Counted from the stretch's first letter, positions 1 to 8,647 are shown. The stretch is DNA of 62,381 nt from Armatimonadota bacterium (GCA_020850315.1 JADZEY010000001.1:1-62381); one strand, 5' to 3'. The notes: generated from the letters alone by a model not told the origin. Numbers and translations are program-made.

Positions 1-226
1 GCAGTTGCTGATAGATCATTTTGGGGATCTGGCGGGAGCGAGTGGAGATAGCTTCGCGGAGATGTTCTTCAACGAAGTTGGAGGTTCGGATGGAGCGTTT
101 GATAGCCTGCGAAGAGATGCGGGCGCGATTAACCCCGCCGAACACCGCCGATTTTGGGCGGCCCAAATCGTCGCGGTTCAAGTTGGCGGGGGAGTGCGAA
201 GTCAGTGAATGAAGCTCGATGATCAT
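1..226 (-). CDS. casC: Cas7e (CasC) backbone subunit of type I-E Cascade, N-terminal part
   Basis: This is the start of the Cas7e subunit, which polymerises along the crRNA as the backbone of the type I-E Cascade complex. The protein begins MIIELHSLTSHSPANLNRDD and continues through GRPKSAVFGGVNRARISSQ, which is the conserved Cas7e opening with its RISSQ-type motif. About 75 codons are present; the gene runs off the left edge. The ATG at 224-226 was chosen because AAGGAG lies 7 bases upstream on the minus strand. It follows casB by 30 bases in the same direction, as in the canonical cas3-casA-casB-casC order. Confidence 0.93.
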   Translation of the reverse strand, partial: MIIELHSLTSHSPANLNRDDLGRPKSAVFGGVNRARISSQAIKRSIRTSNFVEEHLREAISTRSRQIPKMIYQQL

Positions 227-256
227 GATTGTATTCTCCTTGAAGGGAAGTATTGG

Positions 257-904
257 TTAGTTGTTTTCGGCATCGTCTGTGGTGTTCTCGGTATCGGCTT
301 TGCCATCGGCAGCATCCTTCGCGGCTTTTCCGCGAGCGCGGAAGAAGTCGGCGGCCCAAGCATCAACGGCATTTTTTGCTTGGTCTGGCGTTCCGAACAG
401 GAAGTGATGGAATCGGTAAGTTTCTTTGGTCCAATCCACCACGGCCCCCTCGTGTTCGGTGGTTTGCAGGGCGCGGCGCAATGCCTCCAATCGGCCCGAT
501 GGAGGGGTTGTGACAAACCGGGCAAATCGGGTATCGCTTAACCCCGATTGCAGCAATGCCTTGCCAAAGGGGGCCGGCGCGCCGGCATGATCGCCAGCAA
601 CAGCGCGCAGCGAAACAAGAATTGCCGCTTGGTCAATCATCCGCTGGGTATGCCATTCGCGATTGCGTTGGTCGTCGGCGGATTCGTCGGTGGCGGGTTC
701 GGGCAGGCAAGCGTACAGGTAGTTATCCCCCCAGATTGCTGCGCGCATTTCGATGCTTGGGACCCCGCTTGCATCGGGCCGCCAGCGGCGGAATGTTGAA
801 CGCAGCCCACTGCGGTTTACCTTCGTATCGCCCCAACGCTCTGGAAGGTAGCGTACTGCTGCGGCCGCTAATTTGCGGGCCGTGTCATACAACGATTGGC
901 TCAT
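257..904 (-). CDS. casB: Cse2/CasB small subunit of type I-E Cascade
   Basis: Small (Cse2) subunit of Cascade, which dimerises along the inner face of the complex and stabilises the crRNA-target R-loop. The 215-residue product is mainly helical and basic, with an early segment RSTFRRWRPDASGVPSIEMR and a central FARFVTTPPSGRLEALRRA, both typical of Cse2. It is longer than the roughly 160-residue E. coli protein, because of an acidic, low-complexity C-terminal tail (about the last 25 residues, rich in D, A, K and N). Its ATG overlaps the casA stop codon in an ATGA arrangement, so the two are probably translationally coupled. Confidence 0.92.
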   Translation of the reverse strand: MSQSLYDTARKLAAAAVRYLPERWGDTKVNRSGLRSTFRRWRPDASGVPSIEMRAAIWGDNYLYACLPEPATDESADDQRNREWHTQRMIDQAAILVSLRAVAGDHAGAPAPFGKALLQSGLSDTRFARFVTTPPSGRLEALRRALQTTEHEGAVVDWTKETYRFHHFLFGTPDQAKNAVDAWAADFFRARGKAAKDAADGKADTENTTDDAENN

Positions 905-2634
905 GCTGGTTCCTCCACGGGTTGTTGTGGTGTCTGTTCTGGTTGTTCTTGTTCATAGAATTGGATGCCCTGCTGGCGTAATCCGGCGTAGAAGATATTC
1001 CGCGCCATGTGCGCTGCGGCTAAGTGGTCGGCCGATTGGCTGTAATCATCGAAGTAGCGGTCAAAAATCCCTTTGGCAATGGTGGCGGCTTCCTTTGCCC
1101 ACCATTGTTTGATTGCCGGCTCTGCTTCTTCCATCTGGTTCGGGGCAACTTCCACCCGCGCCAACAACTCCCCCACGCTGGCCGATAGCACCCCCCAGTA
1201 CTCCCTGCCGATGTCGCGCACGAAGCCCTTGTAGTCGCTGCCGTTTTGCAGGTTGGCGGTTTGCTTGAACTGGAATCGCCCGTCCTTCTCGGAAACCCCA
1301 ACCTGCACCATCGTGCAAATCTGGACCGCGCGCGTCAGCAGCTTTCTGATCTCTTCGGCTTCGGTTGCCGCGCCGCTCATCAGCCCTTGCAAGTCGCTCA
1401 TCAAGGTTCCGGATGGGTCTTCAATCACCGGGTAGCGGAACCGCTCGCTTTCGCATCCACCATGGATGTTCTTGTGCGAACTCAGCATGTGGAAGCCAAA
1501 GCAATGGAGGGTGATCGGCAACTGTTTCTTGATGAATCCTGGGAGCTTGCCGTACTGGCTAAGGGCCGGTGCTATGTGGTAGCCATCCTCCTTTCCGCCC
1601 CCCCCTGAAAAGAACAGCCCCCCCATGTTGCCAAGCAATCCGGAAACCTCATCAACAGCAAGGTGCTGGTGGAAAATCTCCCCCTCTTTGTTCTTGCGAA
1701 CTGCGTAGGGGCCATTGGGGTGGCGGAAAAAACTGAGCCGAACATCTGGCCCTTTTGCGCGGCTAACCCTTACTCCATAAGCGATGCCTGTTGGTTTCGT
1801 CACCACACGTACGCCGGCGTGCCCGGTGACTACTTCGCCCGTGACGATGCAAGTGCGTGGTTGCTCCAATTCTTGGATCCAGATCACGTTGGTTGCCGCC
1901 AACCAGAACAGCCCAGCCCGAAGGGAGACCTCGCCTTGCGGTACGTCCTCGGTTGGCGGTGCAATCCACATCCATTGGTCGTACCCTTCGCCCGAACCAG
2001 CCTCGGTAAAATCGCCTTCGTACCGCCCCTGTTGTTGGTCGCAAGCAAGGACGTTCAGCCAAATCGTTTTCCGTACAGAAAGGGAGTGGGTCAGGAAGGT
2101 TCGCACCTCCAAATCCCCCGACGTGCCTCCTTTGTAGCCACGCCCAGCAGTTTTTTCAAAGAACGTGGCGCGTGAAAACAACAACAGTGGTATTTGATCC
2201 GGAGCCACCACCCAGTTGTTGTCGGGGCGGTTCATAAAAGCACTGACAGTGAGACTGACTTTGTCCTGCAGCAATGCTGCTTCTTTTTTGGGATCGCTTT
2301 CCAACGCCCGGCCTTGCATAAAGCGGATTGGGCCATCAATGCTAAACGGCTCGCGAAACGGAGCAATGGCCTGCTCGAACTCGTCGGCAGCGATTGGGGT
2401 GGCAAGTCGCTCCTGCAATGCTTCCGCGTCTGCTGGCTCGAATGCTGTTTGCGTCAGCGCGGCACATAGCCCAAGCGCTGCAACGTTCAGGTACTCCAGC
2501 GGATAGTCGAACTGGAGCTCTTCGTCGGGGCCGGTCATAATCTCACGATACGTCCGGCGGACGCGCTCACCTAACGGATGCTTGGCATCCGGCGGGCGGC
2601 GCAAAAGGAAGGATTGGTGCTCAAAGACATTCAT
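901..2634 (-). CDS. casA: Cse1/CasA large subunit of type I-E Cascade
   Basis: Large subunit of Cascade, known in the family to read the PAM and recruit Cas3. The product starts MNVFEHQSFLLRR, contains the early segment REPFSIDGPIRFMQ and the region NWVVAPDQIPLLLFSRATFF, and has a helical C-terminal bundle, all consistent with Cse1. I take the second ATG (2634) as the start, because AGG sits 6 bases before it; the ATG at 2646 has no visible ribosome binding site. At 577 residues it is somewhat longer than the E. coli protein (about 500). It appears to have its own promoter at 2912-2943 and so may be transcribed separately from cas3. Confidence 0.93.
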   Translation of the reverse strand: MNVFEHQSFLLRRPPDAKHPLGERVRRTYREIMTGPDEELQFDYPLEYLNVAALGLCAALTQTAFEPADAEALQERLATPIAADEFEQAIAPFREPFSIDGPIRFMQGRALESDPKKEAALLQDKVSLTVSAFMNRPDNNWVVAPDQIPLLLFSRATFFEKTAGRGYKGGTSGDLEVRTFLTHSLSVRKTIWLNVLACDQQQGRYEGDFTEAGSGEGYDQWMWIAPPTEDVPQGEVSLRAGLFWLAATNVIWIQELEQPRTCIVTGEVVTGHAGVRVVTKPTGIAYGVRVSRAKGPDVRLSFFRHPNGPYAVRKNKEGEIFHQHLAVDEVSGLLGNMGGLFFSGGGGKEDGYHIAPALSQYGKLPGFIKKQLPITLHCFGFHMLSSHKNIHGGCESERFRYPVIEDPSGTLMSDLQGLMSGAATEAEEIRKLLTRAVQICTMVQVGVSEKDGRFQFKQTANLQNGSDYKGFVRDIGREYWGVLSASVGELLARVEVAPNQMEEAEPAIKQWWAKEAATIAKGIFDRYFDDYSQSADHLAAAHMARNIFYAGLRQQGIQFYEQEQPEQTPQQPVEEPA

Positions 2635-2831
2635 GGTGAACCTCATAGAGATTAATATTTGGATATGCCGAAAACGCCGCTGGCGGTGATTGCACAGCAG
2701 GATTCCACTGTTCCCAAAAAGGGAGTGTGGTGCGCAGCAGATGGCGCAATTCTGGTTACGCTTGGCCGCGGGGTTATGCTTTGGATACCCGGACGCAATC
2801 GGAATCTCTCAACAGCTGCTTGTTGGAATCC

Positions 2832-2862
2832 CGTCCGTAGTTGCCGCTACGGGCGTTTTTTT
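2832..2862 (+). terminator. Rho-independent terminator facing against cas transcription
   Basis: CGTCCGTAG (2832-2840) pairs with CTACGGGCG (2847-2855), nine pairs including one G-U, followed by seven T residues. Read on the plus strand this is a canonical terminator, but all neighbouring genes are on the minus strand. It implies a short plus-strand transcript ending inside the casA leader, or it is a leader hairpin of the casA mRNA. Confidence 0.6.
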
Positions 2863-2911
2863 AGCAAGATTGTTATTCTCAAGAAAGTTGAGTTAATAAC
2901 TTCTTGCCGTG

Positions 2912-2943
2912 CAAATATACGGTTTCCAAACTGGGGAAGTCAA
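2912..2943 (-). promoter_or_regulatory. Bacteroidota-type promoter for casA
   Basis: On the minus strand TTGACT (2943-2938) is followed after 18 bases by TATATTTG (2919-2912) and then GC. This matches the Bacteroidota -33 TTG and -7 TAnnTTTG consensus, and the same layout is seen upstream of guaB and of the gene at 12198. The predicted start site lies about 270 bases upstream of casA, giving a long leader. Confidence 0.65.
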
Positions 2944-2962
2944 GAGGGAAATGGGGAGATAG

Positions 2963-3005
2963 GAAGAAAAACAAGGGGATTGTGCGAAAAAATCGCACAA
3001 TCCCC
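2963..3005 (-). terminator. Terminator downstream of cas3
   Basis: A perfect 13-pair hairpin: GGGGATTGTGCGA (2975-2987) with TCGCACAATCCCC (2993-3005). It is followed on the minus strand by a T-rich run (TTGTTTTTCTT). It lies about 160 bases past the cas3 stop, so cas3 and the Cascade genes are probably separate transcription units. Confidence 0.8.
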
Positions 3006-3165
3006 CACTGCCCCGCGTGTGCAAGGATCAGTTCTGAAAATTGAGTAAATAATGGATCATCCCCATGCATATGAGGAACCCCGGCCACCAGAACCCGAAG
3101 ATTCCAGGCTGTTTTGGTGGCCAACGTGCAAACATACGCTTTGATGGTGGGCAACTGCAACTGCA

Positions 3166-6072
3166 TCACAACTCCTCGAATGCAACGAACTTGGACGATT
3201 GCGACAGTGGCCGCACCGATAAGCCCGATGTTGGATTCCCTTCGGAATCGAACGGATAGACGGCTGCGATATCTGGGTGCTGGATGGAGCCATCGGGATG
3301 CAGCAGCACGAAAACGCGGGTATCATACCGCCGCCGGTCGCTCCACCATTTCTGAAATGGTGCAAGGGTTTCTGGCAACGGAGCCGATCCCATTGTTGCA
3401 TACCAGGGGAAGGAGACCGTTGCTTTCTCCACGGCTTCCTCCAGCGCGATCATCTGGCGGTAGTTGTCGCCGGTGGGCAATGCTGTCAGTCGGCAATCGG
3501 GCGAGCCGTAGGGGGCGTAATCGTCCCCCTGTTGCACCAGTAACGCCAGCGACGCGCCGCCACCGCCGTAGCGTGTGGTCACAGCGATATTGGAGTCGGC
3601 CTCGTTGTCGCTAAGCAGAACACTGGATTTTCCCAGCAATGGGCCGTTAGCGGGTTTCATCACCAATAATTTCTGGGCACATGTTTTCATGGTGCTTTGC
3701 AGCACTTTCAGTTTTTGGCGTGCGTCCTGCAACCGTTCGGCATCTACTTCCAATCGCTCTGCCGTCCATTCCGATGCGGGGGTGTCGTACAGCTTCGCCA
3801 CCAGTGTGCGGCAGGCAGCGGGGATTTCCCATCGCTGGTGTTGTTCCTGGCGTAGCAAATACGCCGAGCGTGCCAGCGTTTCGGCATCGTACACGTAGGA
3901 GCTGGAGCCGAATTCGAGTTTGCTTAGATCATTCTTGTTAGGAACAAGAATATGCAGCACAGGGCTGCGGTGGGCGTGGCGTTGTTCTGTTGGGCGGTGT
4001 TCATGCCGCCATAATCGCCCCGAACGTTGCAGCAGTAAATCAATCGGAGCAAGGTCGCTAATCATTGCGTCAAAATCCACATCCACCGATTGTTCAATCA
4101 CTTGCGTGGCAATGGCAATTAACCGCTTGGGGCGTGGGGCATCTTTTTTCTTCCCCAGCGCGCCAACAAGGTTTTGTTCAATCTTATTGCGGTCGTGGCG
4201 GGTAAATCGCGAGTGCAGAATAATGACCTCAATATCATTATTCCCTTGCCCAGCTAATAATCCACGCACCATTTCCCACGCTTCTTGTGCTTCCCGAACG
4301 GTATTGCGAATCCATGCCACGCACCCGCCCTGTTCTGCCAGTTGTATTGCTAATTTGGCTCCATGATATGTGCGATTATCTATTTTTTCTGGAATGCAAT
4401 TAATCTCTATCACCTTCTCAGGGAAAGTATTTTCTTGCTGCTGATCCTCGCCATTTGCTGTGGTGTCGTGCGCAACGGTGGTATTGCCAGCGGCATATAC
4501 CATCAGCGGGTAGGGAGTATGTTCCGGGGGCTGTTGGGATTGTAGCGGCCGGCAACCAAATGCCGTAATTAATTGATTTCGCAATGTTGTTGGAAGCGTT
4601 GCCGATAATAAAATCACTTTGCAGCCCATTGCACCCAGCCAAGTCAGCAAACGTTCGATAATTTGATTCATGTACATATCATAAGCATGAATTTCATCGA
4701 ATACCACAACCTTTCCGGCAAGCGCAAAAAGCCGAACAAAAGAATGCCGTGCAGATAGCGCACCAAGCAATGTTTGGTCAATGGTTCCAACGCCAATCGT
4801 TGCCAATAACGTGCGTTTGGATGACTGCAACCACGAAGGCGCAACAACCTCCGATGGTGCACTTCGCTCCTCATCCTGCTTGCTCCCATAACGGCTGCCA
4901 TGCTCGCGCGAGCGGTAGAGCGATTCCCGCAATTTCTGGTAAGGCTCGTTGAATTTTCGGCCACCGTGGGCAAGTGCCAAGCTGATAGGCTGTCCTGGGG
5001 TAGTGATCGTTTGCGCAAAGGCTTCAATCCGCTCCAGCATGGCGTTCGAGGAAGCCTGTGTCGGCAAGGCAAAATACAGCCCGTCGGCGGTGTTGTTGCT
5101 GATTGCGCAAGCCGTATGGTACAGCGCAAGCTCAGTTTTTCCGCTCCCCATTGGTGCTTCAACCACAAGGATTTCCGCTCCATGATCGTTGCCAAATGGA
5201 ATGGCCTGGGAAATTTTTTGCAGCGGGCGCAAATCTTGTTCGGAAGTGATGAAATTGAATAAATCCTGGTAGCTGTTACAATCGTTTCGCAAATCCGATA
5301 GAAGGCCAGCATCGCTCAGTAATCTGTCGGCAATGTTGTTTTTGCGTAATTGCTCCAGATAATCTTTGATATTCTCAAACGAAGAAATATCTGGCCTAAA
5401 CACGAAGGAGTTGGAATCGGAGCCGAACCAATCAGCAACGGAGCAAAAGCCAGCAATCAGCATTAAAAATGCTGAATTTTTGGGTGGATGAGGAAGGTCT
5501 TTGGGAATTGAAAATAACGCTGATAGCACCGTAAGTGCTTCAAGGATATTTTCATGTTCGAAATTGATAGATGAATAGTAACTGTTATTCGGGGATCCCA
5601 ATTCATCATTAAACAACGTTCCGTGGTGTGCTGCAACGGCATCAATAACAGACTCCCATCGCTCCCATTCCAAAGCATTGTTTTCCTTGAATAATTCGCG
5701 CATTATTTTTGCAGTTCCCAGCCCGTGGTCGAATCCTCGTCCCCCATCATTAGGGCGTTTTTTCTGAATGGAGCCATATCCAACCTCCCATCCTTTTGGT
5801 GATTTAGCCTGAAAATTCTTGTGAAATTTCCCCAAATCATGCAAGGCCACCACAAAGACAATAATGTTGGAAAGGATATCACGATGGATGCCGGGTGCTA
5901 ACTGGCAGAAGCGATCAAGCAGGCGTGGATTGCGTTGAAGCCATGTTTCGGCCACGTAGGCCACATCTACCATGTGGCAGATTGCTGGATGGTAGTTCCA
6001 GTCGTTTTCGTTGTGGCCTTTTTCGCGCTCGTTGGTTTTTCCCCAAAGCCGGTACAGAAGTTCGTTGCTCAT
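3166..6072 (-). CDS. cas3: Cas3 HD nuclease-helicase, type I-E
   Basis: The effector nuclease-helicase of type I CRISPR interference, recruited by Cascade to degrade target DNA. The 968-residue protein has an N-terminal HD nuclease domain with HDLGKFH (HD at residues 78-79) and AHHGTLFND near 149. A superfamily 2 helicase follows with Walker A EAPMGSGKTE (about 305-314), the DEIH box VVFDEIHAYD (about 457-465), SATLP (490-494) and motif VI QRSGRLWRH. A Cas3 C-terminal domain closes it. HD and helicase are fused in one chain, as usual in I-E. No strong ribosome binding site precedes the ATG. It is the first gene of the cas locus in transcription order; cas1, cas2 and the array would lie beyond the left edge. 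Confidence 0.96.
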   Translation of the reverse strand: MSNELLYRLWGKTNEREKGHNENDWNYHPAICHMVDVAYVAETWLQRNPRLLDRFCQLAPGIHRDILSNIIVFVVALHDLGKFHKNFQAKSPKGWEVGYGSIQKKRPNDGGRGFDHGLGTAKIMRELFKENNALEWERWESVIDAVAAHHGTLFNDELGSPNNSYYSSINFEHENILEALTVLSALFSIPKDLPHPPKNSAFLMLIAGFCSVADWFGSDSNSFVFRPDISSFENIKDYLEQLRKNNIADRLLSDAGLLSDLRNDCNSYQDLFNFITSEQDLRPLQKISQAIPFGNDHGAEILVVEAPMGSGKTELALYHTACAISNNTADGLYFALPTQASSNAMLERIEAFAQTITTPGQPISLALAHGGRKFNEPYQKLRESLYRSREHGSRYGSKQDEERSAPSEVVAPSWLQSSKRTLLATIGVGTIDQTLLGALSARHSFVRLFALAGKVVVFDEIHAYDMYMNQIIERLLTWLGAMGCKVILLSATLPTTLRNQLITAFGCRPLQSQQPPEHTPYPLMVYAAGNTTVAHDTTANGEDQQQENTFPEKVIEINCIPEKIDNRTYHGAKLAIQLAEQGGCVAWIRNTVREAQEAWEMVRGLLAGQGNNDIEVIILHSRFTRHDRNKIEQNLVGALGKKKDAPRPKRLIAIATQVIEQSVDVDFDAMISDLAPIDLLLQRSGRLWRHEHRPTEQRHAHRSPVLHILVPNKNDLSKLEFGSSSYVYDAETLARSAYLLRQEQHQRWEIPAACRTLVAKLYDTPASEWTAERLEVDAERLQDARQKLKVLQSTMKTCAQKLLVMKPANGPLLGKSSVLLSDNEADSNIAVTTRYGGGGASLALLVQQGDDYAPYGSPDCRLTALPTGDNYRQMIALEEAVEKATVSFPWYATMGSAPLPETLAPFQKWWSDRRRYDTRVFVLLHPDGSIQHPDIAAVYPFDSEGNPTSGLSVRPLSQSSKFVAFEEL

Positions 6073-6332
6073 TGCGGTAGTATGAGAATTGGTTGCTCTA
6101 TCGCTAAACAGCGGTGATTACGATTGCGGGGCAGTACTCTACCGAAGTTACCAGAACCTAACCAATCCCACCCCACAAAAAAATATAGAAATATCTTTTG
6201 TGGAACGTGGAGTGGGATATGCGGTGGATGATTCGGTTGCTGAACAAAAGTATGGTGAGCGATTGCCCAGACCGGACATTGGATGTCCGGCCTGAGCGTG
6301 TTTGCTCTGTTGTGCGTGAAATAGGCAATTCG
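6073..6332. other. Leader region of cas3 with a large inverted repeat
   Basis: Between two minus-strand genes. An interrupted inverted repeat pairs ATCCCAC and CCACAAAA (6165-6180) with TTTTGTGG (6196-6203) and GTGGGAT (6212-6218). A second, perfect hairpin CCGGACAT-TGG-ATGTCCGG lies at 6272-6290. A weak minus-strand -7-like box TACTTTTG (6252-6245) would place the first repeat inside the cas3 leader. No gene is seen. Confidence 0.5.
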
Positions 6333-6788
6333 TTATTCGTTCGCTACCTGTTCGGCAGGCACTATTGTTTTGGGCAAAGCCTTTTGCATTGCGGCAATTA
6401 TCAGCACGATTACGCCCAGTGCCAGCACAACCCATCCCCATTGCATGGAAAATGATGCTGCGATTGCTTCGCCAAACCTGCCGCCACGCCCGGAAATTCC
6501 CGCCAGCTTGCTTTTGATATTGACGAAATCAACGATCATTATCCCTAACGATCCCAACGCCGTCAACCATAACCATTTCGTTGTATTTAACAGCACTATT
6601 ATTATTGAGACTACTGCTAATCCAATAATAATGTAGCCATCCACACCTTTATAGGCTTTACCAAGTGTGCGGGCTACCAACTCTGTAAGGCTCATGCTGC
6701 CAATAATTGGCACGCTGACCACTGGCAGAAACACGCCAGCTATCAATAATGCTGCACCGATTAACCCAAGCTGTTGATTCTTTCCCAT
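6333..6788 (-). CDS. Small four-helix inner-membrane protein, function unknown
   Basis: A 151-residue membrane protein that I do not recognise. It starts MGKNQQLGLIGAALLIAG. Hydrophobic spans are visible at about residues 8-30, 52-66, 70-88 and 117-135, with a short Gly/Arg-rich loop (SGRGGRFGEA) before the last. It ends in a polar tail. The internal ATG at 6788 was chosen because the upstream part of the open frame is not protein-like and because the transmembrane pattern begins directly after this Met. It lies upstream of cas3 on the same strand but has no recognisable CRISPR link. Confidence 0.7.
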   Translation of the reverse strand: MGKNQQLGLIGAALLIAGVFLPVVSVPIIGSMSLTELVARTLGKAYKGVDGYIIIGLAVVSIIIVLLNTTKWLWLTALGSLGIMIVDFVNIKSKLAGISGRGGRFGEAIAASFSMQWGWVVLALGVIVLIIAAMQKALPKTIVPAEQVANE

Positions 6789-7090
6789 AATGTTTTTTTT
6801 CTCTTGTTGATGATTGAGTTCTTGTTGTTGACGGTGCAAAGTTCGATACTGAGGGGAAGAAAACCGGACATTTTGTGGCCGAAGTGGTGAACAACAAGAA
6901 GGGATCGAGCAGGGGAGAGGAACAGAGGGGGAACAACTGAGGTACAACGGGAAAAGTCCATAATACCTTGACAATTCCGTGACGCTGGCCGGGTTTGGGC
7001 GCGCCAATTTTGTAGCGGTTAAACAATCACACTGGTTCTGTGGGTTGTTTGGTGCTTACAAAAAACAAACCATCACATTACGGAGCAGTT
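6789..7090. other. Divergent intergenic region
   Basis: About 300 bases between the minus-strand membrane protein and the plus-strand barrel protein. TTGACA at 6968-6973 is followed 16 bases later by CGGGTTTG, a poor -7 match, so a promoter for the gene at 7091 is possible but weak. Nothing else stands out. Confidence 0.35.
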
Positions 7091-7753
7091 ATGAAAGCCT
7101 TTTTTATTCGCGGTATCGCATCGGTGGTTGTAGCTGTTGTTGTGGCCACCGCGGCCACACTGGCGCAATCGGTGGAGCTTGGCGAGCAGCCGCCACCCGC
7201 GCCGTTACCGGAAGAATCCACAACGCCGCTACGTCCTGCATTTGCCAAAAAAGGGAGTGTAGAACTTGGTGGGAGCGTGGGGTACAGCAGCAGCAGTCAA
7301 GTTGAGAACGGCAGTACGGATGATGCTATCTCAACATTTCTGATAGCACCTCATGTTGGCTATTTCATCAGCGATGGCGTTGAAATTGGGCTTAACCCAT
7401 TGTCAATCTCGGTGATTTCTACGGAGTCTGTCAGCCTGACAACGGTCCATTCACTGATGTCGTTTTCCTACAATGGTACAACCGCTAATGGGGTGCATCC
7501 ATTTATCGAGGGGTTGTTCGGGTTTGCAATTCAGCAAGCAAGCTATCAGTCCAGTTTTGGAGGCTCATCGTCCGATTCTCGCAACGGGCTTTCGTTCGGT
7601 GGGCGTGGCGGGGTGAAGTATGAGATAGCAAGCGGCGCGTTGCTGAACGCTTCTCTCCAATATCTTCAGGTGACGTTGAACGGTGATAACGACCGCGAGC
7701 GGAATGGCTACAACACGCTGGCGTTTGAATTGGGATTCTCGGTAAACTTGTAG
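7091..7753 (+). CDS. Outer-membrane beta-barrel protein
   Basis: A secreted 220-residue protein, likely a small outer-membrane barrel. The N-terminus MKAFFIRGIASVVVAVVVAT is a signal peptide ending near ATLAQS. After a proline-rich spacer (about residues 33-48) the sequence has alternating polar and apolar strands (SVELGGSVGYSSSS, HVGYFISDGVEIGL, GGRGGVKYEIASGALLN). It closes with LAFELGFSVNL, the aromatic/aliphatic terminal strand pattern of barrels. The ATG at 7091 has GGAG seven bases upstream; an earlier in-frame start would bury the signal peptide. The exact family is not resolved. Confidence 0.75.
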   Translation: MKAFFIRGIASVVVAVVVATAATLAQSVELGEQPPPAPLPEESTTPLRPAFAKKGSVELGGSVGYSSSSQVENGSTDDAISTFLIAPHVGYFISDGVEIGLNPLSISVISTESVSLTTVHSLMSFSYNGTTANGVHPFIEGLFGFAIQQASYQSSFGGSSSDSRNGLSFGGRGGVKYEIASGALLNASLQYLQVTLNGDNDRERNGYNTLAFELGFSVNL

Positions 7754-7763
7754 GCGGGGAAGA

Positions 7764-7775
7764 GGGGGGGGGGGG
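7764..7775 (+). repeat. Poly-G tract
   Basis: A run of 12 G residues just after the barrel gene stop codon. A second run of 11 G lies at 7863-7873, just outside the dehydrogenase stop. Both flank the shared terminator. Confidence 0.9.
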
Positions 7776-7796
7776 AAGAGTTGAGCCACGCAAAAT

Positions 7797-7838
7797 GTGG
7801 TGTGTAGCAGTTGCCACTGGGTCACTGCTGCACACCAC
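7797..7838. terminator. Bidirectional terminator between convergent genes
   Basis: GTGGTGTGTAGCAGT (7797-7811) pairs over 15 positions (one G-U) with ACTGCTGCACACCAC (7824-7838) around a 12-base loop. It lies between the convergent barrel and dehydrogenase genes, with AAAA on the left and GTTGATGTTT on the right. Confidence 0.75.
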
Positions 7839-7862
7839 GTTGATGTTTGCTGGCGATTTTTT

Positions 7863-7873
7863 GGGGGGGGGGG
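7863..7873 (+). repeat. Poly-G tract beside the dehydrogenase stop
   Basis: Eleven G residues preceded by TTTTTT, seven bases outside the minus-strand dehydrogenase stop codon at 7880. On the coding strand it reads as a poly-C tract. Confidence 0.9.
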
Positions 7874-7879
7874 AGAACC

Positions 7880-8647
7880 TCACCCCCGCACCACCTGCGT
7901 TGCCGAGGCCTGAGCAGTTGGGAATAGAAGCATCTCAGCAATGCTCACGTGAGGGGGGCGGGTTGCGCAGTAGATGGCGGCATCGGCAACGTCATCTGGG
8001 GTGAGTGCGGTTAGGCCACGATAGACCGCTGCTGCGCGCTCGGCATCGCCATGGAAACGGACAACCGAGAACTCCGTCTCCACCATCCCCGGGTCAATCG
8101 TGGTGACGCGAACTCCGGTTCCCAACAGATCCAGCCGCATTCCGGTGGTTAAGGCTGCCACGGCGTGCTTTGTGGCGCAGTAAACGTTCCCCTTTGGATA
8201 GACTTCGTGTCCGGCTACCGAGCCAATGTTGATCACCTGCCCGCTCCCGCGCGACACCATCCCCGGCAGCACTGCCCGGCTGATATAGAGAAGCCCCTTC
8301 ACGTTCGTGTCAATCATCTCCTCCCAATCTTGCAGCTTCCCTTCCTGAATCGTATCCAGCCCACGGCTTAGTCCTGCGTTATTTACCAGCACGTCAATGG
8401 CTTTCCATTCTTCTGGGAGCGCGTCAACCGCTTGCTGTACAGCGGGTTGATTGCGAACATCCAGCGTTAGCGATAGCACATCAATGCCAGCAGTGTGAAA
8501 TTCCAGAGCCAGTTCCTGCAATCGTTCTTCGCGGCGGGCGGCAATTAGCAATCGCGCCCCTTGCTGGGCAAATTGGCGGGCGCAAGCCAATCCAATTCCG
8601 GAGGTTGCGCCGGTGATAAAGACAATTTTGTTCTTGAGTGAGGTCAT
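7880..8647 (-). CDS. NAD(P)-dependent short-chain dehydrogenase, YdfG-like
   Basis: A 255-residue classical short-chain dehydrogenase/reductase. It starts MTSLKNKIVFITGATSGIG, carrying the Rossmann TGxxxGIG cofactor motif. It has VNNAGLSRG (structural NNAG), the catalytic serine in INIGSVAG and the YCATK active-site Tyr/Lys. The segment VTTIDPGMVETEF after the catalytic site is typical of the subgroup that includes the 3-hydroxy acid dehydrogenase YdfG; the substrate is inferred only at that level. The start at 8647 was preferred over upstream in-frame starts because it sits directly before the Rossmann strand. It converges with the barrel gene and stands alone. Confidence 0.9.
   Translation of the reverse strand: MTSLKNKIVFITGATSGIGLACARQFAQQGARLLIAARREERLQELALEFHTAGIDVLSLTLDVRNQPAVQQAVDALPEEWKAIDVLVNNAGLSRGLDTIQEGKLQDWEEMIDTNVKGLLYISRAVLPGMVSRGSGQVINIGSVAGHEVYPKGNVYCATKHAVAALTTGMRLDLLGTGVRVTTIDPGMVETEFSVVRFHGDAERAAAVYRGLTALTPDDVADAAIYCATRPPHVSIAEMLLFPTAQASATQVVRG

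Larger units (their letters stand above)
2635..3165. other. Intergenic region between cas3 and casA with opposed signals
   Basis: This 531-base gap holds no convincing gene. It contains a minus-strand terminator just after cas3, a minus-strand promoter reading toward casA and, unexpectedly, a plus-strand Rho-independent terminator at 2832-2862. Smaller stems occur around 2713-2740 and 2770-2792. The open frames here on either strand lack family features and codon character and overlap the hairpins. Confidence 0.6.

Noticed and set aside
2735..2835. Possible tRNA before the terminator at 2832
   Set aside because: No acceptor stem, anticodon arm or TTCRANTC-type T loop can be arranged; only isolated stems are present.
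2659..3048. Plus-strand open frame in the cas3-casA gap
   Set aside because: It runs through a terminator hairpin and a promoter on the other strand and shows no protein-like composition.
4668..5312. Long minus-strand frame inside cas3
   Set aside because: Shifted-frame shadow of cas3, which carries all helicase motifs in the other frame.
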